Program-made: the position numbers and the translations under genes
From: Cellulomonas sp. C5510
Lineage (GTDB): Bacteria > Actinomycetota > Actinomycetes > Actinomycetales > Cellulomonadaceae
Direction: 5' to 3'
NCBI RefSeq assembly: GCF_019797765.1
Contig: NZ_CP081862.1
Span: 1 to 64,000 of the forward strand
Length of the DNA stretch: 64,000 nt
In this document: one piece after another, positions 55,998-63,886 of the stretch
Position numbering within the stretch: position 1 is the first letter of the stretch
Layout: the number at the start of each line of letters is the position of its first letter
Notes under the pieces: generated by a model
Database searches by the model: none
Seen by the model: only the letters and a program-made list of their open reading frames with translations
What the model was told of the DNA's origin: nothing

Positions 55998-58250
55998 TCA
56001 GCGCGCGGTGCGCACCCGCCGGGCGACGACCACCAGGGCGCCGCCGGCCAGCAGCAGCGTCCAGGCACCCGCCATGAGCAGGCCGGCCTGGGCACCGGTG
56101 GCGGCCAGGTCCCCGCTCGGGGTCGCCGCAGCCGCCGGGACGGCCAGCTCCACCGGGAGCGTGGCCCAGCGGCCCGAGGTGCCGCCGGTGGCGATCACGG
56201 TGTGCGCGCCGGCCGGGACGTCCGCGGGGATGTCGGCCAGCAGGCGGGCGACGCCGTTCTCGTCCGCGACGGCCGTGCCGAGGAACACCGGGTCGGAGTG
56301 CAGGTAGAACGCGACGGTCTCCCCGGGCTCGAAGCCCTCGGCGACCAGCTGCATCTGCTGCCCCGGCGCGGTGGCGGCCTCCGGCGTGTCGAGCACTGCC
56401 GTCGGGAGCGCCCCGACGCGGGCCGGCTCGCCGCCGACCGTCACGGTGAACGTGGCGCTGGCGGCGCGGGTGCTCGCGGTCTCCGGGAGCTCCAGGACCA
56501 CGGTGTGCGTGCCCGGCGCGAGCACGCCCAGCGACGCCGGGATGACGCCGTCCGTCGCGAGCTGGCCCTGGCCGATCACGGTCGCGCCCTCGCGGAACAC
56601 GAAGGTGCTCGGCAGCACCGCCCCGCCGACGCGGGCCTCGAGCGTCGCCTCGGTGGCGACCGGGACGGCGACCGTCGCCGGCACCGTCACGGTCGGGGTG
56701 ACCTTCGTGACGGTGACCGTGCCGGAGCCGGTCGCGCCGGTGTAGGGGTTGGTCTCGACCGCGATCGCGGCGACCGCGAACACGGGCATCGAGCCCGGGG
56801 TCGGCACGTACGTCACGGAGACCGTGTAGCTGCCGACGGCGAGGCCGGTCAGCGGCACGGACGCGCGTCCCTCGCCGTCCAGGGCCACCGCGTCGAGCGG
56901 CCGGCCCGTGGCGGAGCCCTGCGGCGTCAGCGTGACCTCGACCGAGCCCTTCGGCGTCGGCCCGCCCTGCGGACCGGCGACGGTCACGGGGACGACCACG
57001 TCGCGGCCGACCGTGACGGACTGCGAGCCGACGGCGACGGTCGGCGTGGTGACGGCGGGCCAGGCGTACGCCCAGTCGCCGGTCGGCTGCTTGCCGGGGG
57101 CGGTGACGGTCATCCGCACCTGGATCAGCTTGCCCAGGTCGGCGGCGTCCGGCGTGTACGTCGGGGCGGTGACGGTGCGCTCGTGGTCCCCGATGACCCA
57201 CTCGTAGGAGAACTGCGCGTCGGGGCCGTAGCCGACGGGGCGCGGCGTGAGCGTCTGCCCGAGGACCGCGTTGTTGCCGTCCCGCCCGTCGAGCTCGAGG
57301 TAGCCGTTCTCGATCGTGCCGAGCTCGACCGTCTTCGGGGCGCTGGTCTGCGGGACGGCGGTCAGCGGGGCGCGGGTGCCGGTGACGACGACGCGCAGCG
57401 CCTTGCCCTGGTCGGCGGCGGTCGGCGTGTAGGTGGGCTGGGTGCCGACCTGGTGGCCGTCGACGGTCCACGCGTACGACAGCGCGACGTCCTCGGGGGC
57501 CCAGGTGCCGACGGTCGCCGACTGCTCGACGCCCACGGCGGGGTTCGTGGCGATGGCGACGGTGCCGGGCGTGATCGCGGAGACCACCTCGACCGACGTC
57601 GGGGCGGAGGTCGACGTCGCGGCGGTCTCGGTGCCCTCGAACCGGGCGGTGAACGTCTGCTCCTCGTCGACCTGGTACGTCAGCGACGCGGTGCCGCCCA
57701 GGAGCGCCGCCGTGCCGATCGGCGAGCCGCCGGCGAGGAACGTGACGTCACCGGACTCGGCGCCGTCGACCGTGGCGGTCAACGTGACCGTGTCGCCGGT
57801 GACGACGGTGGTGGCGGACACGGCGAGCGACGTGGAGGTCTCCGCCTGGGTGGACCCGAGGGTGAAGTTCCGCGTCACGCCGTTGTCGGGGAGGCCGCCG
57901 CACTGCACCAGCAGGCTGTACGAGCCGGTCGCGTAGTCGTCGTACGCGATCGTGAAGAACCCGGAGGTCGTCGAGCCCTGCTCCACGTAGTCGTCGATGG
58001 CGACGTAGTGGTACAGGTTGTCCGGGCCCCAGAGCCGGTAGATCGGCGGCAGCGGATCGCCCTGGTTGTCGCAGTCGAAGTTGTAGACGACGGTCGTGTC
58101 GACCGCCTCCTCGACCCCGTCGACCGTGGAGATGCCGGATGCGGCGGCGACGGCCTGGCCGACGGGGACGAGCGTCCCCAGGACGGCGAGGACGGCAGCG
58201 GCCGCTGCGGAGCGCCGGACGCGGCCCCGCCTCTCTCGAGCTGTGTGCAC
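55998..58250 (-). CDS. Ig-like repeat surface protein with LAATG sorting signal
   Basis: The 750-residue protein is a wall-anchored surface protein. It has a signal peptide (RRSAAAAAVLAVLGTLVPVGQA), a unique N-terminal domain (about 40-130) with two cysteines, then bacterial Ig-like domains (about 135-220, 450-540, 550-640) alternating with Ig-like modules carrying YAWTVDGHQVGTQPTYTPTAADQ and YEWVIGDHERTV. The end is LAATG, a hydrophobic helix and RRVRTAR. LAxTG is the class E sortase signal, so the enzyme at 19298-20164 is the likely anchor. GTG 58250 follows gggggaga; the open frame upstream lacks signal-peptide logic. Confidence 0.9.
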   Translation of the reverse strand: MHTARERRGRVRRSAAAAAVLAVLGTLVPVGQAVAAASGISTVDGVEEAVDTTVVYNFDCDNQGDPLPPIYRLWGPDNLYHYVAIDDYVEQGSTTSGFFTIAYDDYATGSYSLLVQCGGLPDNGVTRNFTLGSTQAETSTSLAVSATTVVTGDTVTLTATVDGAESGDVTFLAGGSPIGTAALLGGTASLTYQVDEEQTFTARFEGTETAATSTSAPTSVEVVSAITPGTVAIATNPAVGVEQSATVGTWAPEDVALSYAWTVDGHQVGTQPTYTPTAADQGKALRVVVTGTRAPLTAVPQTSAPKTVELGTIENGYLELDGRDGNNAVLGQTLTPRPVGYGPDAQFSYEWVIGDHERTVTAPTYTPDAADLGKLIQVRMTVTAPGKQPTGDWAYAWPAVTTPTVAVGSQSVTVGRDVVVPVTVAGPQGGPTPKGSVEVTLTPQGSATGRPLDAVALDGEGRASVPLTGLAVGSYTVSVTYVPTPGSMPVFAVAAIAVETNPYTGATGSGTVTVTKVTPTVTVPATVAVPVATEATLEARVGGAVLPSTFVFREGATVIGQGQLATDGVIPASLGVLAPGTHTVVLELPETASTRAASATFTVTVGGEPARVGALPTAVLDTPEAATAPGQQMQLVAEGFEPGETVAFYLHSDPVFLGTAVADENGVARLLADIPADVPAGAHTVIATGGTSGRWATLPVELAVPAAAATPSGDLAATGAQAGLLMAGAWTLLLAGGALVVVARRVRTAR

Positions 58251-58417
58251 GGGTCTCCCCCGGGTGTCGCCGGGGTGTCCCCGGTCCGATGTGTGAACGG
58301 GGGCCCCATCGACGCGGGCGCCGGATGTGTCAGGGAAACTGAGCCACGAGATCTGGGACGTAGGTCCTACCACCCCTGCGGGCGCATCCCTGGCAGCCTC
58401 CGGACCGCGGACGTACC

Positions 58418-58822
58418 GTGGTGAAGGTGTCGAGCCCTGACCCGACCCGGCCGGTCGACGACCGGGTCCTGCGCCGCGGGGACCTCGTGGTCGAGGTGCC
58501 CTCCCGGTGCGTGCGCGTCGGGGACCGTCCGGTCCCGCTGACCCGGAGCGAGTTCGAGATCCTCGTGGCCCTCGCCGAGCGCGCGGGCACGCCGGTGTCG
58601 AAGGACGAGCTGGTGCACGCGGTCGCCGTCCACGGCCCGCACGCCGTGCCCGTGCCGACGGACGCGGACCGGCGCAGCATCGAGGTCCACATGGCGAACC
58701 TGCGCCGCAAGCTGGCGGAGCGGACCGGCGACCGGTCGGTGATCGGGACGGTCCGGGGGCTCGGCTACCGGCTCGCGCCCGAGGTGCGGGTACCGGCCCA
58801 GCGAGGCGGCACCACCGGCTGA
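58418..58822 (+). CDS. OmpR/PhoB-type winged-helix regulator without receiver domain
   Basis: The 134-residue protein is only a winged-helix DNA-binding domain (Trans_reg_C). It shows VPLTRSEFEILVALAERAG, VSKDELVHAV, RRSIEVHMANLRRKL and the wing VRGLGYRLAP. Typical response regulators carry an N-terminal receiver of about 120 residues, absent here, and no kinase is nearby. It is transcribed divergently from the surface-protein gene, 167 bp away, so it may regulate it. GTG codons at 58418, 58421 and 58427 are all possible starts. Confidence 0.85.
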   Translation: MVKVSSPDPTRPVDDRVLRRGDLVVEVPSRCVRVGDRPVPLTRSEFEILVALAERAGTPVSKDELVHAVAVHGPHAVPVPTDADRRSIEVHMANLRRKLAERTGDRSVIGTVRGLGYRLAPEVRVPAQRGGTTG

Positions 58823-58878
58823 CCCGGCGGTGCCGCCCCTGTCCGGCGTGGCGCGGGCCCTGCGACCCGGCGCCGGCG

Positions 58879-59514
58879 TCAGCGCTGCGCGGCCGCCAGT
58901 GCGGCGCGCAGGCCGTCCGCGTCCAGGTCGGGGCCGTAGGCGGGCATGTCGCGCTGGTACCGCCAGCCCTCGGCGAGCGGGCCCGTGTCCACGACGTCGA
59001 AGCCCCACCGGTCGACCAGGGACGTGACGAGCGCCTTGGCGTCCGCGTCGTCGCCGGCGATCGCCAGCGCGCGCCGTCCGGGCGTCCCGGCGGGCGTGCC
59101 GCGCGACCCGAGGTCGGCCGACGTGATGTGGTTGAACGCCTTGACGACGTGGGCGCCCTCGAGGTGCCCGGCGAGCAGCTCGGAGCTGGTGGTGGTGCCG
59201 TCGTCGAGCTCGGCGACGTGGCCGTCGCGCTCCCAGTAGTAGTTGTTCGTGTCGATGACGACCTTGCCGGCGAGCGCGGCTGCCGGCACGGAGCGGTAGG
59301 CGTGGAACGGCACCGACACGACGACGATCTCGCCGTCCGCGGCGGCCTCCTCGGCGGTGCCGGCGCGCGCGCCGTCCCCGAGGTCCGCCACCAGGTCGAC
59401 GAGCGTGTGCGGTCCGCGCGAGTTGCTGACGACGGCCGCGTGGCCGTGCTCGACGGCGAGGCGCGCGAGGGTGCCCCCGATGTTGCCGGAGCCGATGAAT
59501 CCGATCGTGGTCAT
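58879..59514 (-). CDS. NADPH-dependent F420 reductase family oxidoreductase
   Basis: The 211-residue protein belongs to the COG2085 Rossmann family. It begins TTIGFIGSGNIGGTLARLA, with NADP recognition in VVSNSRGPHTL, and continues with IVVVSVPFHAY, KVVIDTNNYYWERDG and VVKAFNHITSADLGSRGTP. Some members reduce F420, others only nicotinamide-linked substrates; sequence alone cannot decide. ATG 59514 matches the family start. Confidence 0.88.
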   Translation of the reverse strand: MTTIGFIGSGNIGGTLARLAVEHGHAAVVSNSRGPHTLVDLVADLGDGARAGTAEEAAADGEIVVVSVPFHAYRSVPAAALAGKVVIDTNNYYWERDGHVAELDDGTTTSSELLAGHLEGAHVVKAFNHITSADLGSRGTPAGTPGRRALAIAGDDADAKALVTSLVDRWGFDVVDTGPLAEGWRYQRDMPAYGPDLDADGLRAALAAAQR

Positions 59515-59637
59515 GACCGCCGCAACCGGGCGGGCCCCGGCGATGTTCCGCGCCGCACGCCGTGGGCGAAAAACGCTGGCCGGCGCTCGGGGGCGGACGT
59601 ACGGTCGAGGCACACGGGAAGGAGGTGGTCCGAGACA

Positions 59638-59676
59638 TGAAGTCTTCCAGGACGCGTGAGGTGGCTGTCCGCTAGT
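59638..59676 (+). CDS. Possible 12-residue peptide with strong ribosome binding site
   Basis: ATG 59638 follows a near-perfect aaggaggtgg, 9 nt upstream, and encodes MKSSRTREVAVR before a stop. It lies in the 344-bp gap 59515-59858, which holds no other gene. Downstream there is a small GCCGG/CCGGC stem at about 59719-59734. It could be a leader peptide, a start site left from a lost gene, or a real micropeptide. No + strand gene follows closely. Confidence 0.35.
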
Positions 59677-59858
59677 CGCCCGAGCACATCGGACGGATTG
59701 CTCGATCCGTTCGCTGCTCCGCCGGCCCGGTCCGGCAGGGCGACGAGCGAATCTCCGGCAGTCACCGCAGCCCGTGGGAGCCGCGACCTCGTCCTTCGCG
59801 GCAGGGCCTCGCACCGAGGCCCGGCCCACGGGCTGTTCCCTGCCCGGGGTCGGCGGGC

Positions 59859-60440
59859 TCAGCGGTCCGCGCCACCCAGGCGGGCGAGCAGCCCGTCGCG
59901 CACCGCCGGCCACTCGTCGGCGAGCACCGAGAAGTACGCCGTGTCGCCGCGGCTGCCGTCGGGCGCGAGGCGGTGCGAGCGCAGGACGCCCTCCGGGACC
60001 GCGCCGAGGCGGGTGATCGCGCCGACCGACCGGGTGTTGCGGGTGTCGGCGCGCAGCGCGACACGGACGCACCCCCACTCCTCGAACGCGTGCCGCAGCA
60101 TGAGGTGCTTGCACGCGGGGTTGGTCGCGCCGCCCCACCAGCGCGGCGCGTAGAACGTGTGCCCGACCTCGACCCGCCCGACACGCAGGTCGAGGTCGTA
60201 GAACGACGTGCTGCCGCGGACCTCGCCGGTGCCCGCGTCGAGCACGGCGAGGGCGATCCGGCCGGGCGAGCGGCGGGCCTGCTCGACCTCCGCCTCCCAG
60301 CCCGCGACGCCGACCGGCAGCGGCGAGGACATCCCCGCCCACACCCGGTCGTCGACGAACGCGGCCAAGCCGGGGGCGTGCTCCGGGGCCAGCGGGACGA
60401 GGCGGACGCCGTGGCCGGTGAGCGTGAGGTCGTGCTGCAC
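59859..60440 (-). CDS. GNAT family N-acetyltransferase
   Basis: The 193-residue protein resembles RimJ/RimL-type acetyltransferases, which acetylate protein N termini or small amines using acetyl-CoA. It shows GVRLVPLAPEHAPGL, EVRGSTSFYDLDLRVGRVEVG, WWGGATNPACKHLMLRHAFE and RADTRNTRSVGAITRLGA, which cover the acetyl-CoA-binding region. GTG 60440 is the best start. It is divergent from the hydrolase-TetR operon and shares its promoter region, so the TetR operator may affect it. Confidence 0.88.
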   Translation of the reverse strand: MQHDLTLTGHGVRLVPLAPEHAPGLAAFVDDRVWAGMSSPLPVGVAGWEAEVEQARRSPGRIALAVLDAGTGEVRGSTSFYDLDLRVGRVEVGHTFYAPRWWGGATNPACKHLMLRHAFEEWGCVRVALRADTRNTRSVGAITRLGAVPEGVLRSHRLAPDGSRGDTAYFSVLADEWPAVRDGLLARLGGADR

Positions 60441-60476
60441 GCGAGGAGCATCCCAGGTACGCCCTCGCGTCGTCGT

Positions 60477-60493
60477 GGCTAATGGCATTAGCC
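60477..60493. promoter_or_regulatory. TetR-type operator palindrome
   Basis: GGCTAAT-GGC-ATTAGCC is a perfect 7+3+7 inverted repeat, 8 bp upstream of the hydrolase ATG and 37 bp from the divergent GNAT start. It is AT-richer than its surroundings. The TetR gene is second in the hydrolase operon, so autoregulation is likely. Confidence 0.75.
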
Positions 60494-60501
60494 TCCAAGC
60501 T

Positions 60502-61380
60502 ATGGACAGCACCCGGGAGACCCGGCCCCTCGAGCGACCCGCCGGCGACGGCCGGCTCTGCACCGTCGCGTACGACGACACGGGCACCGGCCCGCTCGTC
60601 GTCGCCGTGCCCGGCATGGGCGACCTGCGGTCCACCTACGACGAGCTCCGTGACGCCCTGCTCGCCGCCGGCTACCGCGTGGTGACCACCGACCTCCGCG
60701 GCCACGGCGACTCCTCGCCCGACGTGACCGAGCTCGGCGACGAGGCCACGGCCGCCGACCTCGCCGCGCTGGTCGAGCACCTCGGCGCCGGCCCCGCGGT
60801 CGTCGTCGGCAGCTCGATGGGCGCCTCCGCCGCCGCCGTGCTCGCCGCCGACCGGCCGGACCTCGTGCGGGCGCTCGTCCTGCTCGGGCCCTTCCTCCGC
60901 GACCCCGCGCCCGGCGGGGCGACCCGCGCGCTGCTCGGCGTCGTCTACCGGGTCCTGCTCGCCCGGCCGTGGGGCGCCGCGGCGTGGGCCTGGTACTACC
61001 GCACGCTGAACCGCGGACGGCGGTCGGACCGGCTCGCCACGCACAGCGCCGCCATCCGCGCGAGCCTGCGCCGGCCCGGGTACCTCGCGGCGTTCCGGCG
61101 CCTCACGCTCGCGCTCACGCACGCCGTCGTCGAGCCCCGCCTGCCACGCATCCAGGCCCCGGCGCTCGCGGTCGTCGGGGCGCTCGACCCCGACTGGCGG
61201 GACCCCGCCGCCGAGCTCGCGTGGATCGGCGCGACGCTGCCCGGTGCCCGGACCCTGCTGGTGCCCGACGCCGGCCACTACCCCCAGCACCAGACGCCCG
61301 ACGTGGTCGCGGACGCCGTGCTCGACCTGCTGCGCGACGCCGCGCCCGTGCCCGGTGCGCCCGAGGTGCCCGGTGCCTAG
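60502..61380 (+). CDS. Alpha/beta-fold hydrolase
   Basis: The 292-residue hydrolase has the oxyanion-hole region VAVPGMGDLRSTY, nucleophile Ser105 in GSSMGAS, an acidic residue in VVGALDPDW and catalytic His in DAGHYPQHQ. DLRGHGDS is typical of esterase or haloperoxidase-like enzymes. The substrate is unknown. ATG 60502 lies just after the palindrome. The stop overlaps the TetR GTG. Confidence 0.88.
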   Translation: MDSTRETRPLERPAGDGRLCTVAYDDTGTGPLVVAVPGMGDLRSTYDELRDALLAAGYRVVTTDLRGHGDSSPDVTELGDEATAADLAALVEHLGAGPAVVVGSSMGASAAAVLAADRPDLVRALVLLGPFLRDPAPGGATRALLGVVYRVLLARPWGAAAWAWYYRTLNRGRRSDRLATHSAAIRASLRRPGYLAAFRRLTLALTHAVVEPRLPRIQAPALAVVGALDPDWRDPAAELAWIGATLPGARTLLVPDAGHYPQHQTPDVVADAVLDLLRDAAPVPGAPEVPGA

Positions 61381-61960
61381 GGCCGGGCTCTCCGCAGCCG
61401 CGGTCAGCCGGGTCGCCCTCGGGGCGGTCGACGCGGGCGGCCCGGCAGGGTTCGCCGACCTGACGCTCGCCCGGGTGGCCGCCGAGGCCGGCGTGGCGAC
61501 CCCCAGCCTCTACAAGCACGTCGGCTCGCTGGCCGCGCTGCGGCGGGAGGTGGCCGTCCTCGCGGTCCGCGACCTCACCGAGCAGCTCGTGCGGGCCACG
61601 CTCGGCCGGTCCGGGCCCGACGCGGTGCGCGCGCTGTGCCACGCGATGCGGGACTACGCCCACGCGCACCCCGGGCGGTACGCGGCGGTGCAGGTGGCCG
61701 CCGACCCCGCCGACCCCGACGACGCGGAGCTCGCCGCGGCCGGGGCGGAGGTCGTCGGGGTCATCACCGCCGTGCTCCGCGGGTTCGACCTGCCCGAGGA
61801 GCGCGCCGTCGACGCCGTGCGCGCCGTGCGCGCCGCCGTGCACGGGTACGTCTCGCTCGAGCTCGGCGGGGGCTTCCGCCTCCCGCAGGACCGGGACCGC
61901 AGCTTCGCCGTGCTGGTGGACCTCGTGGTCGCCGGGATCGAGGCGCTCGCCGCCGCCTAG
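61373..61960 (+). CDS. TetR family transcriptional regulator
   Basis: The 195-residue repressor has an N-terminal helix-turn-helix (about 20-60; LARVAAEAGVATPSLYKHVGS) and a C-terminal ligand-binding domain of the WHG/TetR_C_33 type (RAVRAAVHGYVSLELGGGF). GTG 61373 overlaps the hydrolase stop by 8 nt, so both proteins are made from one transcript. It probably binds the palindrome at 60477-60493. Confidence 0.9.
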   Translation: MPRAGLSAAAVSRVALGAVDAGGPAGFADLTLARVAAEAGVATPSLYKHVGSLAALRREVAVLAVRDLTEQLVRATLGRSGPDAVRALCHAMRDYAHAHPGRYAAVQVAADPADPDDAELAAAGAEVVGVITAVLRGFDLPEERAVDAVRAVRAAVHGYVSLELGGGFRLPQDRDRSFAVLVDLVVAGIEALAAA

Positions 61961-61969
61961 GGTGGGGGC

Positions 61970-62743
61970 GTGGTCCAGCTGAAGACACCCCGGGAGATCG
62001 AGGCCATGCGGCCCGCGGGCGCGTTCGTCGCGCGCGTGCTGAGCAGCCTGCAGGACGTGGCCCGCGTGGGCATGACGCTCCGGGAGCTCGACGCGCACGC
62101 GCACCGCCTGATCGACGAGGCCGGCGCGCACTCCGTGTACCTCGGGTACCACCCGTCGTTCGGCGCCATGCCCTACCCGGGCGTGCTGTGCACCAGCGTC
62201 AACGACGCAGCGCTGCACGGGCTGCCGTCCGACCAGGTGCTCGCCGACGGCGACGTGCTGAGCATCGACTTCGCCGCGCAGGTCCAGGGCTGGGTGGCGG
62301 ACTCCGCGGTGACGTTCCAGCTCGGGACGCCCGACCCGGACGCGCAGCGGCTCATCGAGGTCACCGAGCAGGCGCTCGCCGCCGGCATCGCCCAGGCGCG
62401 GCCCGGCAACCGGATGGGGGACATCTCCGCGGCGATCGGCGAGATCGGGCGCGCCGCCGGGTTCGGCATCAACGCGGACTTCGGCGGGCACGGCGTCGGG
62501 CGCACCATGCACGAGGAACCGCACGTGCCGAACCTCGGCCGGCGGCGGTCCGGGCTCAAGCTCCGCGCCGGGCTCGTCATCGCCATCGAGCCCTGGTTCA
62601 TGGCCGGCGGCGACGGGTACCTGATCGACGACGACGGCTGGACCATCCGCACGGCCGACGGCTCCCGGGCGGCGCACGCGGAGCACACCGTCGCCATCAC
62701 GCCGGACGGGCCGCTGGTGCTGACGGCGCGGCGCCCGCGCTGA
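61970..62743 (+). CDS. map: Type I methionine aminopeptidase
   Basis: The enzyme removes N-terminal methionine from new proteins. The 257-residue product is the minimal type I form without an N-terminal zinc extension. It has the pita-bread metal ligands Asp100 (SIDFAA), Asp111 (VADSAV), His174 (GGHGVG), Glu207 (AIEPWF) and Glu238 (AEHTVA), and the substrate His83. Actinobacteria often carry two or more map genes; this one is away from the ribosomal operon. GTG 61970 is 9 nt after the TetR stop. Confidence 0.94.
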   Translation: MVQLKTPREIEAMRPAGAFVARVLSSLQDVARVGMTLRELDAHAHRLIDEAGAHSVYLGYHPSFGAMPYPGVLCTSVNDAALHGLPSDQVLADGDVLSIDFAAQVQGWVADSAVTFQLGTPDPDAQRLIEVTEQALAAGIAQARPGNRMGDISAAIGEIGRAAGFGINADFGGHGVGRTMHEEPHVPNLGRRRSGLKLRAGLVIAIEPWFMAGGDGYLIDDDGWTIRTADGSRAAHAEHTVAITPDGPLVLTARRPR

Positions 62744-62896
62744 CGCCCCGCGGACGGCCGGCGTTCACGCCCCGGTCGCCCTGCGGACACCGGCGACCCC
62801 GATGCTGGGAGCCGGCCCCGGCCGGACCGGTGGGGGCGGCGGGCGCTCGGGGGAGGTCGCACGCCGCCCTCGCCCCCGGTCTCGGCCGTGTCGACG

Positions 62897-62951
62897 GTTC
62901 GGATCCGCTCGTGCGGGCGCGCCGGGCGTGTCGGGTCATCCGGATCCGAAC
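62897..62951. repeat. 11-bp inverted repeat between convergent genes
   Basis: GTTCGGATCCG (62897-62907) and CGGATCCGAAC (62941-62951) form a perfect 11-bp inverted repeat with a 33-nt spacer, in the 258-bp gap between map and the convergent NmrA gene. It may be a bidirectional terminator. The long loop and internal GGATCC palindromes are unusual. No gene is seen in the gap. Confidence 0.6.
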
Positions 62952-63001
62952 GGTCCGTGAGGTGCGGGTGTGTCGGGTCGTGCGGTGGCCCGCCGCAGCG
63001 G

Positions 63002-63886
63002 TCAGGCGCGCAGGTGCTCCCACGCTGCCGGGTTCAGCGTCAGCCACTCGGAGAACGACTGCGCCGGCCGGCCCGCGAGCCGCTTCACGGTGGAGGACGT
63101 CGACTCGAGCTCGCCGGCGGCGATCGCCTCGTAGGACGTCACCCAGCCCTCGACCTCCCACGGCTCCGCGCCGTACCCGGCGCGCGAGGCGTACGCCTGC
63201 TCGACGGTCTCGGCCTCGTACCGGATCGGTCGCCCGGTCGCGGCGCTCAAGGTCTGCGCAGCCTCCGCGAGCGGGTACGCCGTCGGCCCCGTGACGTCGT
63301 AGGCCTGCCCGTCGTGCGCGTGGTCGCGCTCGTCGAGCAGCACGGCCGTCGCGACGTCCGCCACGTCGTCGTGCGCCACCGCGGCGACCCGTCCCTGCCC
63401 GGCCGGCCCGCGGATCACGCCGTCCTCGCCGACGAACCGGACGATCGCGTCGTGGTACAGGCAGTCGCGCAGGAACGTGTACCGCAGGCCCGACGCCCGG
63501 ATGTGCTCCTCGGTGGCCCAGTGGTCGCGGGCGAACGTGAACGTCGCGTCCGGCGCGGCGCCCATGAACGATAGGTAGACCACCCGCTCGACGCCGGCGT
63601 CGACCGCGGCGTCCACGGCCGCGCGGTGCTCGGTGACCCGGTCGGCGGACTCGCGGCCCGAGACGAGGAACACGGTGCGGGCGCCGGCGAACGCGGCCCG
63701 CATGGACCCGACGTCCAGGTAGCCGGGGCTCAGCGCGATCTCCGTCTCGGTCCCCGGCAGGTGCGGCGCGCGGTCGGGCGACCGGACCACCAGGCGCTGC
63801 TGCGCGCCCTCCGCCGCCAGCCGGACGGCGAGCCGCCGGCCGATCCTCCCGGAGGCGCCCGTCACCACGATCAGCCCGTCGTCCAT
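63002..63886 (-). CDS. NmrA-like NAD(P)-binding SDR
   Basis: The 294-residue atypical SDR has an N-terminal Rossmann motif VVTGASGRIGRRLA, an Arg-containing NADP-recognition loop (VVRSPDRAP) and the NmrA/QOR2-type segments VFLVSGRES, VVYLSFMGAAPDATFTFAR and LRYTFLRDCLYHDAI. It probably reduces quinones or acts as a redox sensor; the substrate is unknown. ATG 63886 follows gggagcgg. The upstream 114 bases to the window end show no gene. Confidence 0.87.
   Translation of the reverse strand: MDDGLIVVTGASGRIGRRLAVRLAAEGAQQRLVVRSPDRAPHLPGTETEIALSPGYLDVGSMRAAFAGARTVFLVSGRESADRVTEHRAAVDAAVDAGVERVVYLSFMGAAPDATFTFARDHWATEEHIRASGLRYTFLRDCLYHDAIVRFVGEDGVIRGPAGQGRVAAVAHDDVADVATAVLLDERDHAHDGQAYDVTGPTAYPLAEAAQTLSAATGRPIRYEAETVEQAYASRAGYGAEPWEVEGWVTSYEAIAAGELESTSSTVKRLAGRPAQSFSEWLTLNPAAWEHLRA

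Noticed and set aside
58251..58373. Extended N terminus for the LAATG surface protein
   Set aside because: It adds about 41 polar residues before the signal peptide and would occupy the divergent promoter; GTG 58250 has a good ribosome binding site.
53038..59514. An F420-dependent pathway from the LLM oxidoreductase and F420-reductase-like gene
   Set aside because: The genes are not adjacent, both families include F420-independent members, and no F420 biosynthesis gene is in the window.
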